From assembly GCF_001039355.2 (NCBI RefSeq), contig NW_019775458.1, positions 1,021,426-1,085,425 on the forward strand: 64,000 nt of DNA, in the 5' to 3' direction. Origin of the DNA: Lingula anatina (Eukaryota; Brachiopoda; Lingulata; Lingulida; Lingulidae). Under the pieces are notes generated by a model. That model saw only the letters and a program-made list of their open reading frames with translations, was not told where the DNA came from and searched no databases. Positions 1-12,300 of this stretch are shown one piece after another; position 1 is the first letter of the stretch; every line of letters begins with the position of its first letter. Both the position numbers and the translations under genes were made by a program.

Positions 1-2454
1 TATGTACCATAAGCATGGCACATTATATATATAGTAAAATTTATGTTCTGCAAGTGTATTGATTTATCTATAATTGTAATAAGTATTTAAACACTGTATG
101 AGTAGCAATCCATAGTTATATATATCTATTTACTTATTTACCTATATGTAGTATAGGGGCTAACAAATGTAACTGTCACATTTCATGCTCAAATAAATTA
201 TTATAAATTATTATAAAATTCATTTTGGGGGCTAAATTTTTAGACCACTAGATTTAGCCTACCAAGATGCATTGATCTTGTAATTTTTCTCTCAAAAATG
301 TAGTGATTAAATGTTAATGGTCATTTATGAATGAAGTTCTCTTCAAACCAGTGAATGAAATGTTATATAAATCTTTAGATAGATAAGAATGTAAACAAAG
401 TTCAGGTGTAAATGAAAAAATTGGCCTTATCTTTACACAACACTAAATGACTAGCATCTAGTAAATATGATCTGACTGCAGAATCCCATATGTATATTAA
501 TATATACGCCTGGCACTACCATCAATATTGGGCATCAATTTCAATCAAAATTTTCACCTATCAACCTTAATGACCCACAGAGCAGTCTGTTCCAACAATA
601 AAGATTGCCTAAATTTTGCTACAGTCATTGAGCATTTCCCCTTCGTACCAATTAATTAGACAGCAAAAATGCTTCATCTTCTCTCAAAATAGACAAGTGC
701 ACAGATTTAGAAGGAAACTATGGTTTTATATACTGCTCTCTCATTGATTTTAAGATTAATATTTACAAGGAACACCACAGGTTCAGTGGTGAAAGTTACA
801 GCATTAAGTGATGCTACCAGTTAAGCCATGCTGTCTTAAAGTGTTCGGCTACAGTAGGAAGAAATGATTTTTTTCTTTATTATTCTCTTCAATCACCTTT
901 CTTCAACTTTTTCCAAAGACCCATTGATCATCTGTTCTGTGCATCTCCATTCATAAGACATAAAAGGCATGATTCATCATTTCCTGGTTTTCACTTTCTT
1001 GACTTGATACATCTATCATAATAGCTACAGCATTCCAGACACATTTTATGTGCACTCCCACCAGAGATGAAATGAACTCTAACCTCTTGACACTTTTATT
1101 TATTTTGATATGCCAAGTGAATGATAGACATATTATTAATTCATTTAATAATGTAACATTTCATCCAATAAACAAAATATAAAGTTACAATATGCAGAAT
1201 ACAGGAGTCTCGAAAGACTAGTAATCTTGAGCGAAAATTTCACAAAAAAAGTTGCTGAAGTGTCACAGATTGCTGATGACTGTTTTAATTTCACAGCATT
1301 AAAGGAAAGGTGGTGATTCACTGATGCTAGGTCTAAAACAGATTTCTTCCAAGGTCTACAGACTGTTTTGCTTTTTCCATTCATTTTAAACTTATTCAGA
1401 AACAAGCTTTTAATCTATTTGCTCACATTATTAAGCCTATACAATGGGATAATCCTGTCAAGAGAAGCAGGGAAATCTTTTCTTTTCTTAGATTCTACCA
1501 TCACATTCAAAAGAAGTCCGAATACTGACATTTTTACCAATGTCAAGCTGATAAACCTTTTTACATTTGATTTTTAAATTTTACTTTGGGTCAATTGACA
1601 TTCAACACATTTAAACTTGCTTTTCAGGACTAGCATGTTCAATCAGACACATAAGGCAACTAGCTAACACATCACAAAATTGGCTTTCTTGATAAAAAGA
1701 AAAAGCCACCAAATAGCCATCAAGATCTGTTCTACTGGCTCCCAGCTGGTGTGATCACTAGCTACGTTTCATCCACGTCAACAGCTCTAGATCTGCTCTA
1801 CACAAGTCTGTACACTTGCCATTGAAAATTTAGAAAAACTTTCCATATTCTAAGAAAAAAAAAAAAAAAAAAACAGCACTGCACAACAAAAAGTGATGAC
1901 ATGATTTCATATGAAATATCTTCACTTCATTGGTGAATTGGTAGATGTTTCCTCAACAAATAGTTGAAACCAGTAATCCTGAACACTGACACATAGCAAC
2001 ACATACATTCTCTCGTTTTGTTTTGTAAATAATTCAATCAGATTATGACTAGTACAGGCACAACAGGGATTCTTTTTGCGCAAAACTTGGTTGAAAAAAG
2101 AGGAGCCTCATTTACGAAACAAAAGGAATAATTCGTTCAGATTCTTATTAACTACTAGTATATGTTCAATTGTCTCCTCTGATCCATTCCTAAAGCTAAA
2201 GTATCTTAAAATAATCTACAGCTATGGGGATGATGTTTTCAGGAACATTTTTTTTTTTTTTGCCTATTAAGGATTCAGACTGTGCATAAGATTTCACTAC
2301 CTGAATCAAATACATACAGATGAATATATAGATCTGAAAGTTCAAGGTGCAATTTTGCCTTTATGTGTGCATCCAAGCAGTCAGGAGAGGGCACACGTAC
2401 TCACTGCACTTCCTGGATATCCATTATATAATTATATACAATACACCCACCCAC
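1..2454 (-). other. ANKIB1-like gene, partial intron after first coding exon
   Basis: The donor of the first coding exon (exon end 2455, intron starting GTGGGTGGG on the minus strand) opens an intron that runs off the left edge of the window. No open frame in 1-2454 resembles an ankyrin, RING or IBR segment, so no further exon is supported. The stretch is AT-rich, with a poly-A run near 1855-1873 and a poly-T run near 2250. Confidence 0.6.
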
Positions 2455-2642
2455 CTGAGTAAGGACTTCATAGCATACTGTGCTGCAAAGTGTAAAGGAG
2501 TCTGATGCTGGTACGTCTCCCCGTATGACATGTTCGGGTCCAGCGCCTTTCGCAGATCTGCATTGCTTTCATACAGCTGCAGCGCTGCATACTCGTCGCC
2601 ATTCTGGAGATGTTTGCGGAATTTGGAGGACGAGCTTCCCAT
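2455..2642 (-). CDS. ANKIB1: ANKIB1-like E3 ligase, first coding exon (partial gene)
   Basis: This is the 5' coding exon of a probable ankyrin-repeat and IBR-domain RBR E3 ubiquitin ligase. The ATG at 2642 opens 62 codons plus 2 bases and stops at a good donor (ACTCAG/GTGGGT). The peptide begins [17 protein letters not shown] and continues with [20 protein letters not shown] and AAQ. As I recall the family, human ANKIB1 starts with the same pattern: MGN plus a KFRK motif, then LDPN-SYGE-YQH-TPLH-AA at the start of the first ankyrin repeat. The intron falls at the equivalent place. The Met-Gly-Ser start could be N-myristoylated (inference). RING, IBR and catalytic parts would lie left of the window. 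An ankyrin protein of another type is possible but the N-terminus fits ANKIB1 best. Confidence 0.82.
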
Positions 2643-2790
2643 GATGCTTTAGGGCGATTCCTGGCAATGCTGATGGAGATATTGTCTACTGATATTAGAC
2701 CTATGCTTCGAGGCTGACCACCAGGACTCTGTCCTTGCAAGATCCTTTTTTTTTCTACAGCTGATGTTGAAAGCTGTTAGAAGTGATGTC
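2643..2790 (-). other. probable 5' UTR part of ANKIB1-like exon 2
   Basis: On the minus strand a pyrimidine-rich acceptor (TTTCGTCTCATTTCAG) ends at 2791, and the sequence from 2790 to the ATG at 2642 has no long in-frame extension of the protein. It is therefore read as 5' untranslated sequence. It needs a transcript to confirm. Confidence 0.45.
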
Positions 2791-4411
2791 CTGAAATGAG
2801 ACGAAAGACATCTGAGTTTATAAAAACATGGTACTCCCCGAGGTTTTTTTTCCATTCACAAATCCAAAGCAACGACATTTCAAAAAACCGCAACTTGCTT
2901 TTTACAATCAGTTCATCCTGCAATACTAACAATGATGACTACACTGCTAAATCAACTATCCACCACCCCTACCTAAAACACTTCCTTCATCAATAACATT
3001 TACAAGGAGACAGTCTACTTTGATCCACAGGGGGGACAGCATTTAGATAAGATTTTTTTGTTTACCATCCCTTGTACATTGTCCTTCATTTATTCCAGAC
3101 ACATGACTCAATACTATCAGTCTCAGGGGAGATTACAAATAAATGCATTGAGGACAATGAACTGAGTGACCTTTCCATCAGTGTGTTTAAAAATTATGGC
3201 AATAAAACTTGTTTTGTTTATATAACTTGTACTTCCCACAACATTAATATACAGTCCACGTGTGAATTAAGAATACATCAAGATTTAAGTATAAATTATA
3301 CACTTTCAACTCCTGTCAGAGCTTTCAATGTACTTACCAAGTAAGGTTATATTCCTTCCTAGGTAATTAAAAGTGAAAGGTATTTGGAAGCAAAGAGAAA
3401 GTTAAATATGGTTTCCACTTGCTATGTTCCAATTTTTCAAGAAAAAGCACTCATTCTAATTGTTAAAAACCAATACATGGGTCATTGTTATTGAATATTA
3501 CTTATAAAGTATAATTATCTAACACCTAATTTCTTCTAATGCTAGGTAATCTTTTAACCTTATTTCCATGACTCTATTTAATTTTATAATATTTTTTTAA
3601 AAAATATACATATAACTAAATAGTCTGCTTCAATAACATTATTTTCCCTTTCAGTTTAAATGCAGTATTACCAAGGACGCAAATACTAACCAACAAAAAT
3701 GAAGTCTCTATTCTGCAATCTCCTGAAATAAGAGCTTCTGTGATATAGATTTTATTGTAATAAGAGCCAGAAAACACCAAGATGATTAAGACAGTGACAG
3801 GAAATTGTGTGGACTAGCAGTGGCATGTTCACACAAGGCTGGACTTCAACGTGAAATGTGCTGTCAGAAAATTCAGAGTCACTAACTATATTATACATCT
3901 GAAGTCCAAAGGCTCATTTGCAACCAAGTTTTCCACAAAGAGAATCCCTATAGTGCCAGTAATAGTCAGTTGTGTTCAATATGATGATTAAAATATTAGT
4001 ATTTAAAATGATCAAAGGCTAGGGGACAAATAAAATCCTGCACACCCACAGAGAGAATTTTGTTTCAATAGACATCTTCATCTTGTTAAATGTTAATAAA
4101 ATTATTGTCTCTGTTAGCTCTCTTACTTTTTAAACTTTGCCTTGATCTCAATTGACATTTAATAGGATGCAATGTTCTTACTAAAAAATACATTTTCCTA
4201 GATTCTGTCTGAAAAAATAAATATCAATTGCAGAATACACAACGTAATAAGAAGCAGGTGGTTTTGTGGAATATTATAAACACAGACATTAATAATGAAA
4301 TATTGCATTACATGCTATTGGCCAAGTTTTGTCAGTATAATGGAATAAATAACAACACTGAAATAAGGCTTAGCACTGTTCAGTGCTCACTTTTTTCTCT
4401 AACACACTTTG

Positions 4412-4413
<2 letters not shown>

Positions 4414-4456
<43 letters not shown>
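4414..4456. repeat. (TC)n microsatellite
   Basis: A pure dinucleotide run of about 43 bp lies inside the ANKIB1-like intron. Open frames across it are only Ser-Leu repeats and are not genes. Confidence 0.95.
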
Positions 4457-4457
<1 letters not shown>

Positions 4458-4893
4458 TGCCAGTGTCTATGCAAGAGATAGGAGGGTTTCAGGTCATCTT
4501 GCCTCTCCCAGCAGGCAAAACACTACACACCTGTCACAAATGCAGACATGGAGAAACTGTCAGTCTGACTGGTCATGACCACCTGAAAAGCCAGGGGACT
4601 GGCAAGATCTTTGATAATGCAGGTCTTCTGGACAGGCAAGGTTTTTTGTGGAAATAAAATACATTAAAATTAATCATACGTAAAAACATCAACTACCTGA
4701 CCTGCACAGAATACCAGTCCTGCATATTTCTTGTACTGCAAGTTTTCCAGAGCTTCAGAGCCTCCAAAGTTTTCCCCATGTCTGCATATGTGTACCTTTT
4801 ACATCAAAAACATTGTAAAGATACCCGCCACTCAAAATCCTTTATCCAGTGATAAGTATCCTAACACAAGATTCTCGCCCCCCCCGCCCTCTA

Positions 4894-4897
<4 letters not shown>

Positions 4898-4962
<65 letters not shown>
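4898..4962. repeat. (TA)n microsatellite
   Basis: A nearly pure AT run of about 65 bp follows a short C-rich tract at 4878-4889. The array length is likely to vary between alleles. Confidence 0.95.
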
Positions 4963-4964
<2 letters not shown>

Positions 4965-5413
4965 CATTATCAATCAATTAATTAATCATCACCAAAATCA
5001 AAATTATTCTAAGTTAGCCCATTTTTGGCCTATCCTGTAAAATTTATCAAAATGTGTCCACAGCTATTAGAGTTGGTTTACTCAGAATTATAAAGCAACC
5101 AATGCAATAACATGATCTCCTCAGCACAAAGTACTAAACATACAGCAACAAAGACAAATATTATCAGCAGGACAGAGAAATCACACAGGCACCAGCTAAG
5201 AAAGGTTAACATTATTGTCTGGCCTGTTCAAAAAATTCAATCACGACATTCCCCACTCTATTCCAAGAGCTTGGAAAATTGGCTTTAACAAATGAGACAT
5301 CTAATGCATTGGGATAAGGCCTCCTCAAGAAAGAGACTGTGTATATATGCAGCCTTGTTTGTTAAGAGAAAATCCTAACAAGTTCTGGGGGCCCCACTTC
5401 ACTCAAGACCCTA

Positions 5414-5665
5414 TGGGGCTCATTCCCAATAACTCTGTCAGTCTACTTAGAACGATCAAACTCCGAGGGCATGCTCGCTGAATGCCATCAGATTAACTGA
5501 ATGGCATGTCTCTTCCTGGCATTGAGTAGAATACAGAATATTTAGTGACTGTACGTTGGAAACAAGATGAGGCATATTAATCTCTTAAACTGATTGCATT
5601 CAACAACAGTCGTCACAGAGCTGGACTGATCTGCCTAGACCAATAGTGTCATTGGGAATAAGCCC
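5414..5665. mobile_element. MITE-like inverted-repeat element, family 1 copy 1
   Basis: The left end reads GGGGCTCATTCCCAAT and the right end reads ATTGGGAATAAGCCCT, which are near-perfect reverse complements. Inside each end is a second inverted pair: a CTTAGAACGATC-type motif, then a GAATGCCATCAG-type motif answered by CTGATTGCATTCA. There is no coding capacity. Size (about 250 bp) and structure fit a non-autonomous foldback DNA element. Related copies lie at 7002-7195 and 54125-54399. Confidence 0.6.
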
Positions 5666-7001
5666 TAAGCCCGAAAATTTTAGAACAAAATTATGGTATA
5701 CTTCAGTTCACAATAAATTCAGTGTTCCACTAAAGGTAAATATTGGTCTGACTAATTGCTAATTAGCAATGTCTTTCTTCTTCTAAAACAGGCACAAGAT
5801 ATTTCACTTTGCTGGGTCTAAGAAGACTAAACTTTTAGACCAATTTTTGGGCTCAAGTTCTTTTTCACACTAGACACAACTTTTGTAATATCACAAAGTA
5901 TCTTTTAATTGGAGTCCCACAATCCCAACCATTAAACATTACCATTTCTTGGGTAATCCTAAATAGAATTCTGTTTTGAGACCAACATTATACTTGACCA
6001 CATGTTACCAGTATTCTATGTGCATTCCTGCCAAGAATTAATGGTACATTAAAGGGTGTTGTTTCACTATGTAATAAAATACAGTCCCCATAGTTTTGCA
6101 TTTTTCAGATATAAATCTCTTTTCCAGGGCATGTTGAAAGAGTCTACATTAAAAGTTACTTGATATCAATGTCAATCTTTAAACAGGATAGCAAAAATTG
6201 GCTCATTATAATATACAGTACTCTGTAAGGTAAATATATTTAAAAAAAAAAAGAATTCTGGCTAAAAAATATATACACATATATTGTCAAAGAAAAAATA
6301 GCTGGAGCAGACAAGCCCAGGTTTTAGAAAAAACTGAACATGTACTATATATATATGAAAGCAAACACCTTACGTAATTTATTAGGGGTTTAATAGCTCT
6401 AGGGTCTTTTAAAAAAGTGGAATTCCATGATTCTGCAGAAAAAACTCATGTCTGCTGGAGAGAGAGTTCTAGTACAATCTCAATCAAAAGCTCTAGGTCT
6501 GATAGCTGTACTTTCTCCCTTTTCTTCCAAACCTCACATTTTGTCCATCAGTCAGTAATGATTAAACATCCTAAATCTGTTTAATTCAATAGCTGAGAGA
6601 TTCCCATACCTCTCACGATGTGCTTGTGTGCGTGACCAGAATAATGAGATATATTGCATACAAAAAGGAGGCTTTCTGAAGGATTTGATGTCATTATGTT
6701 CTGGGAATATTTCAGCTGCTGGCATTTACATTCAAGGAACAGACAGGAAGAGAGGTGAGGATGTCATTCCCAGACATCCTCACCTTCAGAAGCTGTAACA
6801 ACAGTTATTCCGAGAATGCTTTATAACATTGAGCACATCATACAACATTTGCGGTAGTTAAGAAAGATAATGAGATCAGAAAAAAATTGTAGATTTATAT
6901 TAATAACTCTCTAGATTTCACAGATCATTCACATCATGATCAAAGTATGCCAGGGTAAGTGTAATTATTCAAAGAAAAAGCTAGGAATGGAATTTGCAAT
7001 A

Positions 7002-7195
7002 AGGGCCCCTTCTCAATGATTGTGCTATCATTCTACGTAGATCTATCAAAACTCGGCAGGGACTCTCACTGAACGCAATCAGATTGACCAGCCTCCTTTT
7101 GTTTCCAATGTACTTGTATGATTATCAGCTTTTCTGTATTCTATGCTGATTGCATTCATGTAATCTACATAGAACAGTTTCATTGGGAATGCACC
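7002..7195. mobile_element. MITE-like inverted-repeat element, family 1 copy 2
   Basis: The left end (GGGCCCCTTCTCAATGA, then ATTCTACGTAGATC and GAACGCAATCAGATT) is the approximate reverse complement of the right end (GCTGATTGCATTCA, then ATCTACATAGAAC and TTTCATTGGGAATGCACC). It shares these blocks with the copies at 5414-5665 and 54125-54399. There is no open frame. Confidence 0.6.
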
Positions 7196-7256
7196 ATAAG
7201 AAGCTGTTCATTCTGCTTCTGTACACCAGTTTCTACCCAATAACTCACCTATCAGC

Positions 7257-7319
<63 letters not shown>
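7257..7319. repeat. (GA)n microsatellite
   Basis: A pure GA dinucleotide run of about 60 bp lies in the ANKIB1-like intron. Confidence 0.95.
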
Positions 7320-7322
<3 letters not shown>

Positions 7323-8164
7323 TTCACTGCTAAGTAACATGCATGCCAAATTATTAGTTTTGCTAGAATTCACTCTATCTTCAAATCTATATCTTTATTT
7401 GACATACCCCCCGTTTCTGGCCCAGTAAGTTGGAAATGTTAAGTCAATGAAAAATTGCTTCTGATTTTAATTGAGCCCCAAAATTACCCCCAGGTTCAAA
7501 CCTGGAGGAAATCCTGCACATAACCAACTATATTTCCATTTCAATCTTATCAACAATTGGTTACACAAGGATTACGACTAATGCATTGAACACATTACTG
7601 TAACTCTAAGTCAAGCAACCCCAGCCTTAGTCACGGCTCAAACACAGATCTTCGTACAAAGGAAGACAGATGTCAACATGGCTTTCAAATCACACTTTTA
7701 TCGCCATAGATTTCTCCTGGCTGACCAGCATAGACCTCATCAATCACATATAATGACTTGATTTGCTTTCTGCTGTCACCCAGCTGCAAATATAACTTGG
7801 ACAATTATACCTATTGTGAAGAATGAAGGCTATTGGCACTCAAAAGTATTAGTTTCAAGGTTATTAAGCAAAAGAATACAGTAATGCCCTTTCAATTCAT
7901 GTGTGCTTTTAGGATAATTTTGGCAGGAATCAGAAGCATAGGAAACAATCATTTTTCATTCTTACTGACTGAATGGCCTTGGGTGAACAAATGTGCACCT
8001 GTCACCAGTAAAAAATTAAAAAATTCATTGAGATATGCAAATTCTATATTGTAATTATTTAACAGTTGTTACCTAAACAGTTAATTGCTCATCTGTGGAC
8101 CAGAATAGAAGCAATTAAATCTGCACACGTGCAGATGGCATTGTACCTGCTCAGCAGGAGCATA

Positions 8165-8549
8165 GACTGGGTTCCCATTTCTAGTTCCATCCATCTGGAT
8201 CCATCTAACTCCCTGGGGAGTCTCACTAAATGTCTATAAACTAAAGCCTAGATCCCAACTACATTTTGGACGCACGGTTTTTAGGTCCGACTAGGACGTA
8301 GCTAGATTGCAGGGAAGGAATCAAGTAATTAGTGTTGATCATGTCGAAAAGGTTCTACATGCTGTTTGCGTCCTCCAAAAGTTGCATGATGGACGTGCTC
8401 CTAATGTAAGAACTCCCACCTTTTTCCCATATTTTTGGCCGTAGACCACACGTAGCAGCCCGTACATTCGGTTCACAGGTTGACAGCAATTTATTGAGAC
8501 TCCCCAGAGAGTTAGATCAATCCAAATATCTGTGGGAATGGTCCCTTAG
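8165..8549. mobile_element. inverted-repeat element with about 65 bp termini
   Basis: The left terminus contains CCATCTAACTCCCTGGGG then AGTCTCACTAAATG. The right terminus, read on the other strand, contains GATCTAACTCTCTGGGG then AGTCTCAATAAAT. The outer ends also match (GGGTTCCCA against GGGACCATTCCCA). Together they form imperfect terminal inverted repeats of roughly 65 bp around a 250 bp core without coding capacity. The end sequence resembles family 1, so it may be a longer relative. Confidence 0.6.
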
Positions 8550-10143
8550 TGGGAGCAGGGCTTCGCTCCATGTGATTAACGCTCATTACACAACCTGTCT
8601 TGTCTTGTCTTGTCTGTCTGTTAAACAAGTCACATGGTGTTTAAGGAACACCCTGAAGTAACAAGCTATTCAGGGGCTGTTTTTATTATCACAGATGAGC
8701 AATTACTCGTAACTGTCTTGACTGCTGTCAAGGAGACTTGACAGGGACCTGCTAAGTGACAGTGCCTGAGTAGTTATGCAAACAATTACCAGCCAGGTAA
8801 TCATCCTTGAGATTTTAGCATAGGGTCACAGTACAGAGATAAGCCACCTATTTAACCATTGAAAAAAATCAATGTGAGGGCCCTATAGAGGATATGGGAG
8901 AGTAACGACACTGGGGAGAGAACTTGAAGGATACTATGGTGAAGAGAATTTTGTAACATTCCATTAAGCAACAAAAGAACAACTCAGTATCTTTATTTTA
9001 CAAGGTAAATATGGTATTCCATGACAAATAACAAAGCATGAATGCAAAATTAATAAGTGTGTTGGGGGAGGGTGAAGTTGATTAGGAAAGTACAGAGTTG
9101 ATTAGGAAAGTCCATCATTCCATTTTTTTCTGAATGGGATACAAGTACGGTATATACAGTGGTATGCAGCTTGAAAATGTGCTTAGTTATATTGTGGTCT
9201 TGAGTCTTATACATTTAGGCATATATCATTCTCTCATCATTCAATATTCACATTTAATTTAGCCAAAAACAAGAATGATAAAGTGCTGTCTCTCAGTCAT
9301 AATGTCTTATTTATTTAGTTGTCTTTGTACAAGATACATTGTATGCATATAAAATTGTGTAGAGAGCCTGTAAACAGTACATGTTGACATTTTATTGCTT
9401 AAAATAAAATAAAATGTATGTCAAAATGTGATTTACATGATTTAATTCAAAAGCAATACTAGTATATATAAATAAAAAATCTTTAAAAATCACAAAAATG
9501 AAATCACTTCACCCCACTATACACAAACCCATTAGTTCAGGGTCTTTATGGGTTATTTATGGTGATTTTATTAAATTCATTTTTAATATACTTAACTGAT
9601 TCAATCTGAATTTTTGCACTGCGGTAGACTAGTGTGGTATTTCTAAGCGTTTTTCTGTGGTTTTGGGGCTCATTTAACATGTTCATTAGCAAATCAAGGT
9701 GACAGCCAAATGTAATATTGATACTTCATTCGCAATGCTCTGTCAAGTCTTATAAATACATGTATATTAAAAAAGAAAACAATGACTTTCACTTTCTGGT
9801 GAATTGAAACATTTTAGTTTCATATAATGTATGACTCCCTTCGTTTTAAACGTTAACAGATACATTTGGCTTTCAAACAGCTATCCATATTTTGACCTAG
9901 AACATGAAAAGCAGTAAGCATGAACAAGACAGCGCTATATTTGTTTTGTTTTTCGTGAGCTCGACTCGAGCGATCAGCTGATTACGATTTTTCTCGCTTT
10001 AGCCAGCAAACTACGGGGCAAGCGTACGTAAACAGGCATACAGACGGCAGCTCAGCTCTTTGCTTGTTTTTAACTAAAATACATGATGCAAATATCGAGT
10101 AGTGCAGTTAAAAATAGAAAACGAGAGAAGAAAGAATATTTAC

Positions 10144-10250
10144 CTTGCGGAGCAGTCCCATCTTGCATATTGCATTATGGGGAAACCAGGCAGGTGCGAG
10201 TCGCAACCAACACAATCCTTCAGAGAAATTGCATGTGAATGTGTTGCGAT
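10144..10250 (-). other. candidate non-coding first exon of ANKIB1-like gene
   Basis: On the minus strand a consensus donor (CTCCGCAAG/GTAAATA) sits at 10144/10143, downstream of a less AT-rich stretch. It would pair with the acceptor at 2791. The upstream limit is a guess. The short open frame through it (ATGGGACTGCTCCGCAAG) is not obviously coding. The nearby 9955-10060 segment is also relatively GC-rich. Confidence 0.3.
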
Positions 10251-10299
10251 GTTTGTCACATCTAACACACTCTGGTCTTTTTTGATTCATTTTCTATTT

Positions 10300-12300
10300 T
10301 AAATAAAACAAGACAATTTAATATTTTAACATTATAATGGTCACCTCCTTTTTGGCATACAAGAATAGGTGGTGAGTAGTATGTTAAGTATGGTTATAAA
10401 AATAAAAAATACCAAAAATTAAAGGAGAATTAAATGTCAAATTCATTTGACTGAGAAAATGTGCTACAACCAATTCATGTACATGTTTTAGGAACTTTAT
10501 TCTTCAACTGTTACAAAAATGTCTTTAAAATTTTGAACAATAAATGCAACAAACATTTGAATATAACTAACCTTTTAAAGCCAGCATGCCAATTGTTATT
10601 TTCTATATGCTAAAATAAAATGTAACCTTATCTACTGAAAAACAAATATAATTAAATTTGTACATGTACATCTCTATATCAAGAATTACAAGGAAGTGGA
10701 CACAAAATGCTTACAAAGGAGGAATAACATTCTAACCCTGCCTGAAATATCCCCATTATCGTATTGCATGAAAAATCCACCACCTCTCTCTGTTTTTTCT
10801 AATGAAAAGATGGAATATTTCCAACCCTGCAAACGATTAACAAACATTCTATTTAATAAGCATAGAACAAGCACAACATCCTAGCTACACAAAAATATCA
10901 AGGTACAAGAAAAACGACAACAAAAGTTGTTCAACTCTATTGTTGTGAATCAGAAAAAGCTAAATTAAAAATAAGCTGATTTCTTTTTTAAGTATTGCTC
11001 CCCACTACAATACAAACATGTTTTTCAAGTAAAGATTTTCGTAAAATTCAAATCATCGTTCTAAAATAAGCTGAGAAGAACTATAGTATTCAACTACAAA
11101 TCATCTCAATTTCAACATCATCCATGTGAGAAAAATTCACAAAAAATTAAATAAAATAACGAACAACTACAATGTAGGCTGTGAAAACTCCAAATGTCTG
11201 TCAAGTTGGTTCATTTCTCATGATTCCTCATCCAAATTCTTAAATGATCAAAAAGAGAATACTGTTTTACTTCACAAAAAGCAAGTATGAAAATATAAAT
11301 AATTTATCCTAGTTCAAATAATTTTTCTCCTAGCTCCAATAATTGTTTTATCATTTTTTCAAAACTTCAACAAATAAAAACATTGAAATCTGGAGCTTAT
11401 TGATTTGCATCTCGAGAGCAAATCATATAAACAGTATACACTATTACTATTTGTACATACAAAAAACAAGAAATGATCAAAACCACAAACTCCCCTTACA
11501 CAACAATTGTTACAACTCTTAAAATACAACAAAAGACACTTTTCCATTGATATTCACTGGATTCAAGTCTTTTGTATAGTTTGTAAAAGTCCATCAAAAA
11601 CACAGGTTATTAGAACATTAATACACTAATGTACTGGAAACAAATGATTTTTCCATTCCCTGATACAATGTATCTTAATATATTTTCTGCTATCATCTCT
11701 GACAAACACTTGTTTATTTCTCATTTTCAATGTTCAGGTGTTATTTCAGGAAAAACTACAATATAATTTCCCAACTTTGAAAAAAGGGGCACTCTCATAC
11801 ACAAAGTACCACTACCAGCATGTCACCACTGCCTGTCCTCACTTTCACAGCAAGAAAGAGATGCTATGCAGATCAAGGTCATGCAATAAAGGTCAAGGCC
11901 ACCATTTGTCACAGTCAAGGTCACTCTGGTGTTGGCTCTTGGTCACTATATCCACTGTCACTAAGCAAATATAAGACTTTAGTTATAAACTTGTAAAATT
12001 GGCATTATCGATATAATGTTTTAGAACTTTAATTATCTAATTTAACATTTCTCACAGGCTTTAAATCCTTCCATAAGACAATATTTACTATACATGTGAA
12101 CTGTGTCCATATTATTTATTCAATGAAAATTCTTTCGAAACATCATTTTTTAAAAGTCAGCAGTAATCTAATTTTTGTGATAAAGTACTTGTCAAATTAT
12201 TAAAATTAATCTACATGTAATTTTTAATGCTAAGGTACGTACCAACAGTACGTAACTTGTTTCTTTAATATATTATTGATTAACAGGTTATTAATATTTC
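10300..12300. other. intergenic region and DMRT 3' UTR
   Basis: No coding exon is supported. The DMRT transcript should end in the right part of this stretch. The remainder is AT-rich and separates it from the presumed ANKIB1-like 5' end. Confidence 0.5.
12115..12120 (-). terminator. candidate polyadenylation signal of DMRT gene
   Basis: AATAAA on the minus strand lies about 180 bp after the DMRT stop codon. The motif is common in AT-rich DNA, so support is modest. Confidence 0.35.

Larger units (their letters stand above)
2791..10143 (-). other. long first intron of ANKIB1-like gene, repeat-rich
   Basis: No coding exon is supported in this 7.3 kb. It holds (TC)n, (TA)n and (GA)n microsatellites and three inverted-repeat elements, listed separately. 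It also has a short tandem duplication of about 23 bp near 9078-9112 (unit GTTGATTAGGAAAGT). Assignment as an intron depends on the proposed upstream non-coding exon near 10.15 kb. Confidence 0.45.

Noticed and set aside
4228-4985. Open frames rich in Leu-Ser or Ile-Tyr
   Set aside because: They are translations of the (TC)n and (TA)n microsatellites.
7486-7512. Palindrome with a GGTTCAAACC box resembling a tRNA T-arm
   Set aside because: No A-box, acceptor stem or anticodon arm at the right spacing; treated as chance or a decayed SINE fragment.
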